64,000 nt of DNA from Hyphomicrobiales bacterium. Its GTDB lineage: Bacteria; Pseudomonadota; Alphaproteobacteria; Rhizobiales; Beijerinckiaceae. The position numbers and the translations under genes are program-made. The stretch spans positions 1 through 64,000 of the forward strand of contig RXIY01000035.1 of the NCBI GenBank assembly GCA_003963405.1, given 5' to 3'. The notes under the pieces are model-generated. The model saw only the letters and a list, made by a program, of their open reading frames with translations, made no database searches and was not told where the DNA came from. How positions within the stretch are numbered: the stretch's first letter is position 1; every line of letters begins with the position of its first letter. Of the stretch, positions 28,591 through 36,872 are shown one piece after another.

Positions 28591-28951
28591 TTAGGTAGGA
28601 CTTCCTTCTTGCCGCTGGCCTGCTCCTCGTGGCCACCACCCAGGCCTTGGCGTCGCGCCCGTAGTTGGTCAAACAGTTGTGTTTGAGCGGGAAGCACAAC
28701 AAAGGCGCCGCCCGGGTTAGCTCATCCATATGAACCGCGATAAAGCTCCGCTGAAGCGGACACCTGCCAGGTTGCAAGATTAACCCACGGATGGTGTTAT
28801 GCGTCTTGGCGGTAATAAGGCCTTTCAGCTCGTTCGATTGGCTGGCGCTCGGGCCAAAAATCCAGGGGGAGGTCAACCTTGCGGATGCCTGTTAATCGAA
28901 ACAAGGGCCTTGGCGGCCGTTCGTGACAAAAAAAACTCCTTTGGGGCCTCG
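28591..28951. other. Spacer before the multicopper oxidase; no gene seen
   Basis: The multicopper-oxidase frame stays open back to 28799, but that extension shows no signal sequence or family similarity, and no other convincing frame exists. I see no clear promoter. Confidence 0.35.
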
Positions 28952-30799
28952 ATGATTGTCCTGCCTTATGATTACTTCCTAATCGCCTGGTTCGCGATCG
29001 TGCTCGCCTCGGCCGCGTATGTGGCCTATGATCAGTTTTCTGGCAATCCCGAGCCGACGGTGATGAAGTGGGCCTTCATCCTTGTCACGCTCTATATGGG
29101 ACCCTTCGGTCTCCTGCTTTATATCCTAGCAGACAAGGAGCCGCGACCTGGAGAGCACGAGCATTTTACTTCGCCGCTTTGGAAGCAAGCGATCGGTAGC
29201 ACCATCCATTGCGTCGCTGGCGACGCCACCGGCATTATCCTAGCAGCAGCGACGACAGCGCTGCTTGGATTGCCGATGTGGATAGATTTCATCGTCGAAT
29301 ACTTCGCTGGATTTTCGCTCGGCCTCCTCATATTCCAGTCCCTCTTCATGAAGCGCGTGATGGGTGGCTCCTATTGGCAGAATGTGAAGAGGAGTTTCAT
29401 GCCTGAATTCATCAGCATGAACGCTATGATGGCTGGTATGGCGCCTACGATGGCGTTCCTCATGATGGGACGCGATATGCGGGCGATGGATCCTCTAGAG
29501 CTCGCGTTCTGGGGTGTGATGTCGTTAGGCGTAATCGTCGGGTTCATGACGTCCTATCCACCTAACTTCTGGATGGTTCTTAACAGTCTCAAACACGGCC
29601 TCATGACAGAACGGCCTGTGAGAAGCGCGGAAGACCGCCAGGATGGAAAAGGCGACCAGCAGCCTTGGAGCCACGGCGGCGGGCATGGGATGAAGAGCGA
29701 GGCGACAGGGCCCCAGCTTGCCGCATTGGCGGGTGTGACGGGGTTGCTACTTATCGCGGGCATGGTCTGGCCTGGCTTTTATGTGAACCTGCGACTGAGC
29801 GCCCGCGATGTCGGCGGCGCGATTATGCCGCCGGGGATGATCAATACATTCGATCTGCCAGCCGCAGCCATGCGCGAAATGGCGGCGGTGAAGCCGCGGC
29901 ATGTTAGTTATCAAGCACCAAAAGCGGCACGCGGCGATCAAGTGCTGCAGCCGCGGCTGGAGAATGGCGTGAAGGTGTTCGATATCGACGCCTCTGTGAT
30001 TGGGTGGAACATCCTGCCTGACGTAACCGTGCAGGCCTACGCATACAATCGCCAGATACCCGGGCCACGGCTAGAGTTGACGGAAGGCGATCATGTCAGG
30101 ATCAACTTCCACAACGCCCTGCCCGAAAGCACTACGGTGCATTGGCATGGACTAATCATCCCCAACGAGATGGATGGCGCGGCAAAGGTTACACAGCCGC
30201 CGGTTCCGCCAGGCGGTTCCTATAGCTACGAATACACGATAGGACAGCACGGGACTTTCTTTTATCACAGCCACGATCACCCCGACCGCCAGCAAGCGCT
30301 CGGTCTCTACGGGGCGCTTATCATTCGCCCGAAAAATCCGGCTGAGGAAGTGAAGTCAGACCTCGACTACACAATTCAGCTACAGGAGTGGCTGAAACGC
30401 GAGTGGCTCACGTACCCGGCAATGCTGATGGAGGGCGAGTTGCCGAATTATTTCACGATCAACGGTAAGGCTTTTCCCGCCACTGACATCCTTCCGATGA
30501 AAATCGGTCAGACGATAAAGCTGAGATTTATCGGGACCAATAACAACTTCGTTCATCCAATGCATGTCCACGGCGGACCTTTCGACGTCGTCGCGGTGGA
30601 CGGCGTCACCTTACCCAAGAGCGCGCGATACCAGGCGGACACGGTCAATGTCGGCCCCGGCCAGAGATACGAAGTGATCTGGACCGCCCGAAAATCAGGG
30701 AAATGGCTAGTGCATTGTCATATTCCGCATCACATCTCCAATAACAATGTCGAGCAGGACGGCGGCGGCGGACTCATGCTGGTCCTCAACGTTCAGTAA
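28952..30799 (+). CDS. DUF4396 membrane domain fused to multicopper oxidase
   Basis: 615 residues from the ATG at 28952. Residues 1-245 have several membrane segments and match DUF4396 (YFLIAWFAIVLASAAY; FMPEFISMNAMMAGM). A His/Gly linker (SHGGGHGM) and another membrane segment lead to a periplasmic cupredoxin region with all copper motifs: HWHG, HSHDH, HPMHVHG and HCHIPHH. The enzyme should oxidise Cu(I) or phenolic substrate at the type 1 site and reduce O2 at the trinuclear centre. The fusion of a membrane module with a laccase-type oxidase is unusual; DUF4396 and multicopper oxidase genes are normally separate. Confidence 0.88.
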   Translation: MIVLPYDYFLIAWFAIVLASAAYVAYDQFSGNPEPTVMKWAFILVTLYMGPFGLLLYILADKEPRPGEHEHFTSPLWKQAIGSTIHCVAGDATGIILAAATTALLGLPMWIDFIVEYFAGFSLGLLIFQSLFMKRVMGGSYWQNVKRSFMPEFISMNAMMAGMAPTMAFLMMGRDMRAMDPLELAFWGVMSLGVIVGFMTSYPPNFWMVLNSLKHGLMTERPVRSAEDRQDGKGDQQPWSHGGGHGMKSEATGPQLAALAGVTGLLLIAGMVWPGFYVNLRLSARDVGGAIMPPGMINTFDLPAAAMREMAAVKPRHVSYQAPKAARGDQVLQPRLENGVKVFDIDASVIGWNILPDVTVQAYAYNRQIPGPRLELTEGDHVRINFHNALPESTTVHWHGLIIPNEMDGAAKVTQPPVPPGGSYSYEYTIGQHGTFFYHSHDHPDRQQALGLYGALIIRPKNPAEEVKSDLDYTIQLQEWLKREWLTYPAMLMEGELPNYFTINGKAFPATDILPMKIGQTIKLRFIGTNNNFVHPMHVHGGPFDVVAVDGVTLPKSARYQADTVNVGPGQRYEVIWTARKSGKWLVHCHIPHHISNNNVEQDGGGGLMLVLNVQ

Positions 30800-30817
30800 C
30801 AGGGAAAAACAGTTGTT

Positions 30818-30839
30818 GGAGGCTGGTTGGCCAGCCTCC
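30818..30839 (+). terminator. Hairpin after the multicopper oxidase gene
   Basis: GGAGGCTGG and CCAGCCTCC form a perfect 9-bp stem with a 4-base loop, 19 bases after the stop codon. There is no T-run, so termination may need Rho or the hairpin may stabilise the mRNA end. Confidence 0.5.
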
Positions 30840-31358
30840 GGGGACGGAAAGCCGGCAGTTTCCTCGCAGCGTAGAGCGATGCGCTTTGAGGCGCTTTAGC
30901 TTACCACTAAGGATCTCGATCTGGGCCCTCGCTTTGTAGAGTCGCCGGAAAGAACGCGGGCTTTGGTTTCGTCGTCCATAGGGAATAGCAGGGGCAATTC
31001 CCATGCTCTCAACTTCGCGTCGGTCCGACGGCTCTTCAATACGACGGCGCGCTATGAAACACAGATAGTCGATTGCTCAGCAAAAAGCAGCACGAATCCG
31101 TTCACACGGCCTCGCGACGGGGAACCAACAGCAGCCAGACAACAGCGCGGCCGTTCTTTTGCGATCGCGGGAGCGGCAGTATGCGCTTTGCCTACCCCAT
31201 TGTGCATTGCAAAGCCCGCCCCAGTGTCGTGAACTGCTACACTAGGCCCACAATAATCACTGCAGAGACGGAATAAGCCGGCTCTCCTTGTTCTCACCGG
31301 CGAGCGCGATAGGTGCAATTCAAGAAGAATCGGCAGCTCTCGGCAAAGGAGCAGTTCA
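30840..31358. other. Non-coding stretch; nothing recognised
   Basis: No ORF with a plausible start or conserved motif. The last bases carry the ribosome-binding site of the His-rich gene. Confidence 0.35.
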
Positions 31359-31613
31359 ATGCTGCGCAAACTCGCTCTTGTTACGGCGTTGGCGGTGACG
31401 GTGTCATTGCCGGCGACGGTGGCGTTCGCTGGACATGGCGACTGGGACCACGGACACCACGGGGGGTGGCGTCACGGCGGTTGGGATCACCATGGTGGCT
31501 GGGGCCACGGCGATTGGGACCACCATGGTCGATGGGGCCATGGCGATTGGAACAATCACGGTGATTGGGACCACCATGGTGGCTGGGGCCATGGTGATTG
31601 GGACGACCATTGA
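31359..31613 (+). CDS. His/Gly/Trp/Asp-rich repeat protein, secreted
   Basis: 84 residues with AAGGAG 7 bases before the ATG. A signal peptide (about 1-24, ending VAFA) is followed by a mature part made only of G, H, W, D, N and R in degenerate GHGDWDHHGGW units of about 11 residues (33-nt DNA repeats). The dense histidines suggest divalent-metal (Cu, Ni or Zn) binding in the periplasm. There are no cysteines. Its place in the copper island supports that, but the function is inferred. Confidence 0.75.
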   Translation: MLRKLALVTALAVTVSLPATVAFAGHGDWDHGHHGGWRHGGWDHHGGWGHGDWDHHGRWGHGDWNNHGDWDHHGGWGHGDWDDH

Positions 31614-31862
31614 CATCGACGCAGCCGAATCCAGCCCAAGGGGGAGCTACGGGAGCCCGATGAGGATCAATAGGGGCTGCATCGTTTTTGGAGAATGGCT
31701 CGCGCTGCAAAGCGCGAGCGGTGCAATGAGGGGCGACAAAACCGAGCGTCATTTCGAGTCGAGCGCCCGCGTGATGTCCTCTCTCAGGATCACACAAGGG
31801 TGAGAGATAGCCAGTCATGGGTCGAACAATGAAACCTCCCCTGGGTTATCTCGAGGTTCTAT
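31614..31862. other. No gene recognised
   Basis: The spacer between the repeat protein and the truncated DUF326 gene shows no supportable frame. Confidence 0.3.
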
Positions 31863-32097
31863 AGATTGCTGGGACGTATGCTTGGCGACTGGCGCGACAT
31901 CGACCCGCCGCATCGGGTCCAATGAAGAACTTATTAGATCCATGCTGGAGTCATACGCTGTGGCCTGCTGCCTTTGCGCCGATGAATGCGAAAAGCACGC
32001 CCCTCAGCACGAGCATTACAGGGTCTGTGCAGAAGCCTGCCGGCGCTGCGAGCAAGCCTGCAAAGACGCGCTTCGTTCCCTTGGCGCCACGCATTGA
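31863..32097 (+). pseudogene. Four-helix-bundle copper protein (DUF326), 5' truncated
   Basis: The frame reads DCWDVCLATGATSTRRIGS, then ACCLCADECEKHAPQHEHYRVCAEACRRCEQACKDAL. This is the last two-thirds of a Cys-rich four-helix-bundle copper-storage (Csp-like/DUF326) protein. The normal N-terminal Cys helices are missing, a stop lies just upstream, and no good start codon is present (a TTG at 31882 is the first candidate). It could still make a short Cys-rich peptide, but truncation is the simpler reading. Confidence 0.65.
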
Positions 32098-32209
32098 TAA
32101 AATGGCGGGTCGATGGATCGACCCGCTATGCACTTTGCCCGCCTTCCGAAGCCCGGGGGAGCTACGCAAAATAAGAAAGGGGTCAAGCGGAATTTCGGCC
32201 AGCGCGCAG

Positions 32210-32428
32210 TTAACGGCAGTTCCAGACCCAACCTTTTCCTAAGTCCCAGTCCCAGCAAACGTTGTGGACGTGGCGGCCTTCCTGCTGGCTCCAATCGCGA
32301 TGGCCATGCCGCCAGTGCCCGCCAATGTGTTGCATCGCACTATGTTCTCGGTGCTCCTCGCTCTGCGCTATTACCGGACCGGTAAAGAGCAAAACCGAGA
32401 CGAAACTCGACCACATGATTTTTTTCAT
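32210..32428 (-). CDS. Small secreted HRDW/VCW protein, copy C
   Basis: 72 residues from the ATG at plus 32428, which has GAGGG about 6 bases upstream; the frame is open to 32485. A signal peptide (MKKIMWSSFVSVLLFTGPVIAQ) gives a mature chain of about 50 residues with the pattern GGHWRHGHRDW, then VCWDWDLGKGWVWNC. It is about 70% identical over the mature part to the copy at 47464 and more distant from that at 45690. Two conserved cysteines and many His/Trp suggest metal binding; the function is unknown. Confidence 0.8.
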   Translation of the reverse strand: MKKIMWSSFVSVLLFTGPVIAQSEEHREHSAMQHIGGHWRHGHRDWSQQEGRHVHNVCWDWDLGKGWVWNCR

Positions 32429-32737
32429 CTTTTCCCTCATTTTTTCTGAGTGCGGATCACAAAAGAATAAACTTGGGACAGTCAAAAACGCAACGGCTCA
32501 GATTGACGCATGTCAAAACTGACGCAGCTTGGCTTTATCGTCACCGCGAGGATGGAAAGGAAGGGAACGGTCATTAAAAAGAGGGCGACCCGACTTTCGT
32601 CGCCGCGTCAATGCGAAACTCCCCCTGAAGCGTCTGGCGGCGCGGGTTCAAACTGCTCACCGGCGTTTTCGACCATTACAATTGCTAATCGACCATAGCG
32701 GAAGGCGGTCGCTGGCCCCCAAGTCATAACACGGCCT
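32429..32737. other. No gene recognised
   Basis: Small frames on both strands lack support. It holds the leader of the secreted protein on the minus strand and the 3' flank of the next minus-strand gene. Confidence 0.3.
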
Positions 32738-33556
32738 TCACGACGGAGCAGTGAGATCGCGCGGCGGAAGGAAGAGTCGCGGCTCAGGCTTGTGGTCATA
32801 GTGCTGCTCGAATCCAGCGTAGACCTTAGCAAGGAACCCGTCGCACTCCGACCGCGACAGTTTCGTTTTGAGCATAAGAGCATCAACGATTTGGGTAAGC
32901 TCATCGCGCAAACACCCTAGGCGAGAAGCGGTCGCGTTTTGGAGATCTACCAAAAGAGAGAGGCGCAAGCGGCAGGTTTCATCGGGCGTGAGAGCACGAA
33001 TATCGAATGATTTATGAATATATGATTCCGCCAAGCATTGGGCCGCATGCAAGTTGTTCTCGTCCCCTGTTTTACTCGCTGAGCCCAAGAACAGCCGCTC
33101 CGCTACTCGCGGGGCCAACGCCCGCATTGCGTGCATGGCGTCGATATCGGCGGGCGCGAGTGGGTCGTTGACGTAGTAGGTGAATCCCTTGGGGATCTCA
33201 AATCTGACGTCCGCGCCCCACAGGTCGACCGTGGCGCTTTCGGGCAGGCGGCGCAGCGAAATTCCGAGTGTTCGAAGGCCGGCCGTAGCCGATATCAGCG
33301 CAATGCCTGCAGCGCGCACGGCCGTCCGCCGGCGCCCAGATAAATCAACGACGAACTCGGATTTGCGTAAGCGGCGCATCTGCGCCCGCATTTCTTTCTC
33401 TGCACGAGCCCGTGCCAACTCTCGTCGACCAGCTCGGCGTTGAGCTTCAATATCGCGCTCGCGAGCTTCAACGGACGCGACGTCCACCGGCTCAGTGGGA
33501 GAGACCTTGAGCTTGAGCTTACGGCGCGTGTGAGCGATATATCTGCCCATGCTCAA
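32738..33556 (-). CDS. Hypothetical protein, basic coiled-coil N-terminus
   Basis: 272 residues. Residues 25-75 are a highly charged helix (EARERDIEAQRRAGRRELARARAEKEMRAQMRRLRK), probably a coiled coil. A hydrophobic stretch follows (TAVRAAGIALISATAGLRTLG), then a globular C-terminal domain with no motif I know. It lies between a TonB receptor and a small secreted protein on the same strand but is separated from both, so co-transcription is uncertain. Codon use fits a real gene. A second in-frame start lies two codons in (MSMGR). Confidence 0.6.
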   Translation of the reverse strand: MSMGRYIAHTRRKLKLKVSPTEPVDVASVEARERDIEAQRRAGRRELARARAEKEMRAQMRRLRKSEFVVDLSGRRRTAVRAAGIALISATAGLRTLGISLRRLPESATVDLWGADVRFEIPKGFTYYVNDPLAPADIDAMHAMRALAPRVAERLFLGSASKTGDENNLHAAQCLAESYIHKSFDIRALTPDETCRLRLSLLVDLQNATASRLGCLRDELTQIVDALMLKTKLSRSECDGFLAKVYAGFEQHYDHKPEPRLFLPPRDLTAPS

Positions 33557-33695
33557 GTGTCCCTGATCTGGCGTGAGGCAATGGCGTGCAGGTCTTAGTT
33601 CATAGTTTCCCGCGAAGCCAAATGGAGATCACTGGCAAAATCTTGAAACTTTACCCCTTGCGGCGGGTCCGGCTATCCCACATCCAAATGAGCCC

Positions 33696-36191
33696 TCACT
33701 CCCAAAATTTCACGAGTTTGAATGGCTCCGTCAGGTCTGGGAGCTTGGCGTCGAAGTCGATGGGGCCGCCAAATGTTAATCGCCAGTTCACCGGCTCAAT
33801 CGGATGGCCAATGACGTTCATCACTCCGACTCCGCAATTTGCGGCCGTGACGGGAAGATTTACGAGACCGTTGCAGGCTCGAAAAAGGAGGTCAGTCGGT
33901 ATCAATGAGCCGTATGCATAGGCGATTGATTGCGAGCGGGAGTTGAACATGTTGAAAATATCGAGCTGAAGTTTCCAGCCCTCTTTCCAGCGATAGCCGA
34001 GTCGAGCGTTCACCGTCCCAATAGCGGGGCTCTTGAAATAGCCATCCTCCGTTAACGAGCGAGGACCAATATAGCGATATTTTAGAGCGCCGAACCACCC
34101 CGTCGCCTCGCCCAATTCCAAAGTTGTCGTTGCGATGATCGGCGCGGCGTTGATCAGAAAATTGCCCGGCGCATTGCCAAGGAAAGTGCCCCAAGGCAAC
34201 GCGGTTGGCTGAATGAGCTGTTGGTATAAAAGCGCTTGGTCTTTATCAAAACCGAGGAAGCGCGCGTTGGTCATGGTCAGGTCGCCCTCGAAGCTCAACC
34301 ATGACAACGGACGATAGTGGTTTGTGAACTCGATGCCGATGCGGCGGCTCGGCGGGCCGAAAACCGTGTTACCCGTGTCGCCTGAGAAGACATTCTCGGA
34401 TCGAAGTTGGATCCAGAAGAGCGTAAGGGCGGACTCGAGCTTATCAATCGCCTTGGTCTTGACGCCAACTTCGGCGGCGGTCGAGGGTGAAAGCAGCGGG
34501 CGCTTGGCGACCCATACGTAGCTCAGATCGTCATTGATTTCATTTGTTGAGAAATTTTGCACGGTGCCGCGCGCATCTGTCGAGTGGAAGCCGCGCCCGA
34601 AGTTCAAGTAAAAATCAGTTTTATCATCGAAGGGGTTGAGGATGACGGAGGCCTTCGGGCTGATCAGTTGCGCGCTGCTGTTTCCGCTGTTGTAAGGCGC
34701 GGTATAAAGTTTAATCGGCTGCAACGGGCTATCGTTGAGATAGCCGACAATCGGCGCGTCGGCAGGCGTTTGGTAGCCGCCAACGCTCGCCCAATAATAA
34801 TCATAGCGTGCGCCGGCGATCGTGGTCAGCCAAGGCGCCCATTTCGTCTTCACATCCGAGAGGAGGCTTAAACTCCCTTCAGTCACAAGATCATTGCGCA
34901 GATGGTCGTAAACCGCGCGACGATAGCTGTCCCCTAAACCGACGCGAATGTCATCCCAGCGCGTCTGATAGCCAAAGCGCAATTCTGAGGGATTATCGGC
35001 GAGATTGAACTGGATGCCGTGGATGCCATTCGAGCCTAATATTGTCCTGCGGTCGAATTGACGGAATTGATCCCCCAGGATTGGATTCGTGAGAAAATAA
35101 GTGAAGTTGCTATACATTTGCAACGTCGAGTGGATGGCGTAGGCGTCGACGTGAGAGTAATGGTTATCACTCTTCTGGTCCCAATGTGCCGACAAGCTGA
35201 AGCGCGTTGAATTGGCGCCGTCGGTTGGGTCGATAGCTCCCCAACGGGAGATCAAACCTTGATCCAATGCGCGCAGCGGAATTTGGTCGGTGGAGTTCCA
35301 TCGGTTGGCGTAGGCCATGCCGGTGACGCCAAAACCATCGACTTCCGTGCCGCGCGAATATCTAAGAACCGCGTTTATCTTACGCGCGTCATTAGGAACA
35401 ACCCAAGGACCGTTGTAGAATTGCCCTTCGGCGGCGCCGAGAATATTGCCGCCCATGAACTCCCAGGATTTCATGCCAAATTGGCGAGCAAAACCAAACT
35501 CGCCCGCCGTTGTCGTGAAGACTCCCTGAGGCACTCTGGTCAGATACTGCATGCGCAGCGTGCCGGCGTTTGAGAAATCACCGTCCTCGACATTGTAGGG
35601 GCCTTTTCGGGCGTCGATCGAGGCCAGCAACTCCGGCATGATGAAATTGGCGTCGGCCCAGCCTTGACCATGGCCGTGAGTGCGAGCGTTGATGGGCATA
35701 CCGTCGATATACAAAGCGAGATCTGTGCCGTGGTCGAGGTCGAAGCCTCGCAAATAGTACTGGTTCGCTTTGCCTTCGCCGCTGTGCTGCGTGACCGCGA
35801 GGCCAGGAACGATTTCGAGCGCCTCGCCAGGCCGGTAGAAGGGGATCGTGTTGACCTGCCCGCCGGTGAAGAACCGCTCGCTGGAGGAGGGCATTTGCTT
35901 CGGGCCGACTGGATAGTCGATCTTCGGACCGAGCGCGGTATCCTGCTGCGCCGACGAGTCGAAGCCGTCATTGGCCATCTCGACGACTGGGCTAACGGTA
36001 GGCGGTCCTGAAACTTGAGCCAACGCCCGAACGGGCCGCACCGCGCGCGGCGCTTGTCGATTGGCCGTTCGCTTTATGCTTTGCCCGCCAACGTTGATCG
36101 TGGGTAGCCTCGCCTGGGCGGAGACCTCACTAGCGACAAGCGCCGCGATGAGCGTGATGGCGCAGCTTTTAACAGATTGATTCCACGGCAT
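33696..36191 (-). CDS. TonB-dependent receptor
   Basis: 831 residues from the ATG at plus 36191, where a signal peptide begins (SVKSCAITLIAALVASEVSAQA); the frame is open 13 codons further. Plug domain: QYYLRGFDLDHGTDLALYID and an unusual His-containing NARTHGHGQGWADANF, then a 22-strand-type barrel ending in FKLVKFWE. No FecI/FecR genes are adjacent. In a copper island it may import a metal chelate; the HGHGQGWAD plug motif is shared by a broad receptor group, so the substrate is not known. Confidence 0.88.
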   Translation of the reverse strand: MPWNQSVKSCAITLIAALVASEVSAQARLPTINVGGQSIKRTANRQAPRAVRPVRALAQVSGPPTVSPVVEMANDGFDSSAQQDTALGPKIDYPVGPKQMPSSSERFFTGGQVNTIPFYRPGEALEIVPGLAVTQHSGEGKANQYYLRGFDLDHGTDLALYIDGMPINARTHGHGQGWADANFIMPELLASIDARKGPYNVEDGDFSNAGTLRMQYLTRVPQGVFTTTAGEFGFARQFGMKSWEFMGGNILGAAEGQFYNGPWVVPNDARKINAVLRYSRGTEVDGFGVTGMAYANRWNSTDQIPLRALDQGLISRWGAIDPTDGANSTRFSLSAHWDQKSDNHYSHVDAYAIHSTLQMYSNFTYFLTNPILGDQFRQFDRRTILGSNGIHGIQFNLADNPSELRFGYQTRWDDIRVGLGDSYRRAVYDHLRNDLVTEGSLSLLSDVKTKWAPWLTTIAGARYDYYWASVGGYQTPADAPIVGYLNDSPLQPIKLYTAPYNSGNSSAQLISPKASVILNPFDDKTDFYLNFGRGFHSTDARGTVQNFSTNEINDDLSYVWVAKRPLLSPSTAAEVGVKTKAIDKLESALTLFWIQLRSENVFSGDTGNTVFGPPSRRIGIEFTNHYRPLSWLSFEGDLTMTNARFLGFDKDQALLYQQLIQPTALPWGTFLGNAPGNFLINAAPIIATTTLELGEATGWFGALKYRYIGPRSLTEDGYFKSPAIGTVNARLGYRWKEGWKLQLDIFNMFNSRSQSIAYAYGSLIPTDLLFRACNGLVNLPVTAANCGVGVMNVIGHPIEPVNWRLTFGGPIDFDAKLPDLTEPFKLVKFWE

Positions 36192-36576
36192 TTTTGCTCT
36201 CGCCCCGGCTTGTAGCCGCCAGATGGGCAAAAACTTAACGCCTGGCGCGCAAAGCGCTACCCCAAAGTATGATGAACGCGAAATTTATACATACTGTGTC
36301 TGTCACGCCACAGTAGGCGACGATCACAATAAGGGGCGAGGCGGGCTTAGTTTTCGTCAGCTGGCTATAGCGTACGCCGCGCTCTCGGGAGACTTCCTTT
36401 CGAAAGCGCTTAATACCGCCCGGCCCGCCACGAAGGAAGACAATTTCCATACATGTTCAATGCGAATAGGCACCGCCATTCTCGTCCAGGCTACGAACGT
36501 CGGCGCGAGAACCTGCGGCTTTCCACAGCCAACTGCGAGACTCGGTTTCAAAAGGAAGGGAGCAGCTTGCTGGTCT
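36192..36576. other. No gene; probable promoter region of the receptor
   Basis: The segment before the TonB receptor is AT-richer near 36265-36300, as expected for a promoter, but I cannot assign boxes with confidence. No ORF is supported. Confidence 0.3.
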
Positions 36577-36765
36577 TTACCGCCCCTCAAAATAGAGGAT
36601 GACCAAGCCGATCACAATGATAGCGAGAGTAACATACCAGCTCGAAGAGGCGGGTTGAGGCTCTTTTTCGCGCTGAACTTCTCCAAGCCGAATCCCGCAT
36701 TTGGGGCAGCTAGTAGATAGCTCGTTAACCTCAGCTTTGCAGCCAGGACAGACCAAGCGGGACAT
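36577..36765 (-). CDS. Zinc-ribbon membrane protein
   Basis: 62 residues. An N-terminal zinc ribbon CPGCKAEVNELSTSCPKCG (two CxxC pairs) is followed by a charged linker and one C-terminal transmembrane helix (WYVTLAIIVIGLVILYF). Proteins with this layout are common and mostly uncharacterised. On the minus strand GGGAGG precedes the start by 5-6 bases. Confidence 0.75.
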   Translation of the reverse strand: MSRLVCPGCKAEVNELSTSCPKCGIRLGEVQREKEPQPASSSWYVTLAIIVIGLVILYFEGR

Positions 36766-36872
36766 GCCTCACCTCCCTGACGATTTAGGTGCGCCTATCA
36801 CCCCTCAACTTAAGGGCGCGCATTGGGTTCCGTTAAGCCCCTCCGATGCTTAAGAGATGGTCACGGACATCT

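Noticed and set aside
31430-31613. Possible CRISPR-like tandem repeats
   Set aside because: The repeats are coding, imperfect and adjacent without spacers; they make the GHGDW protein.
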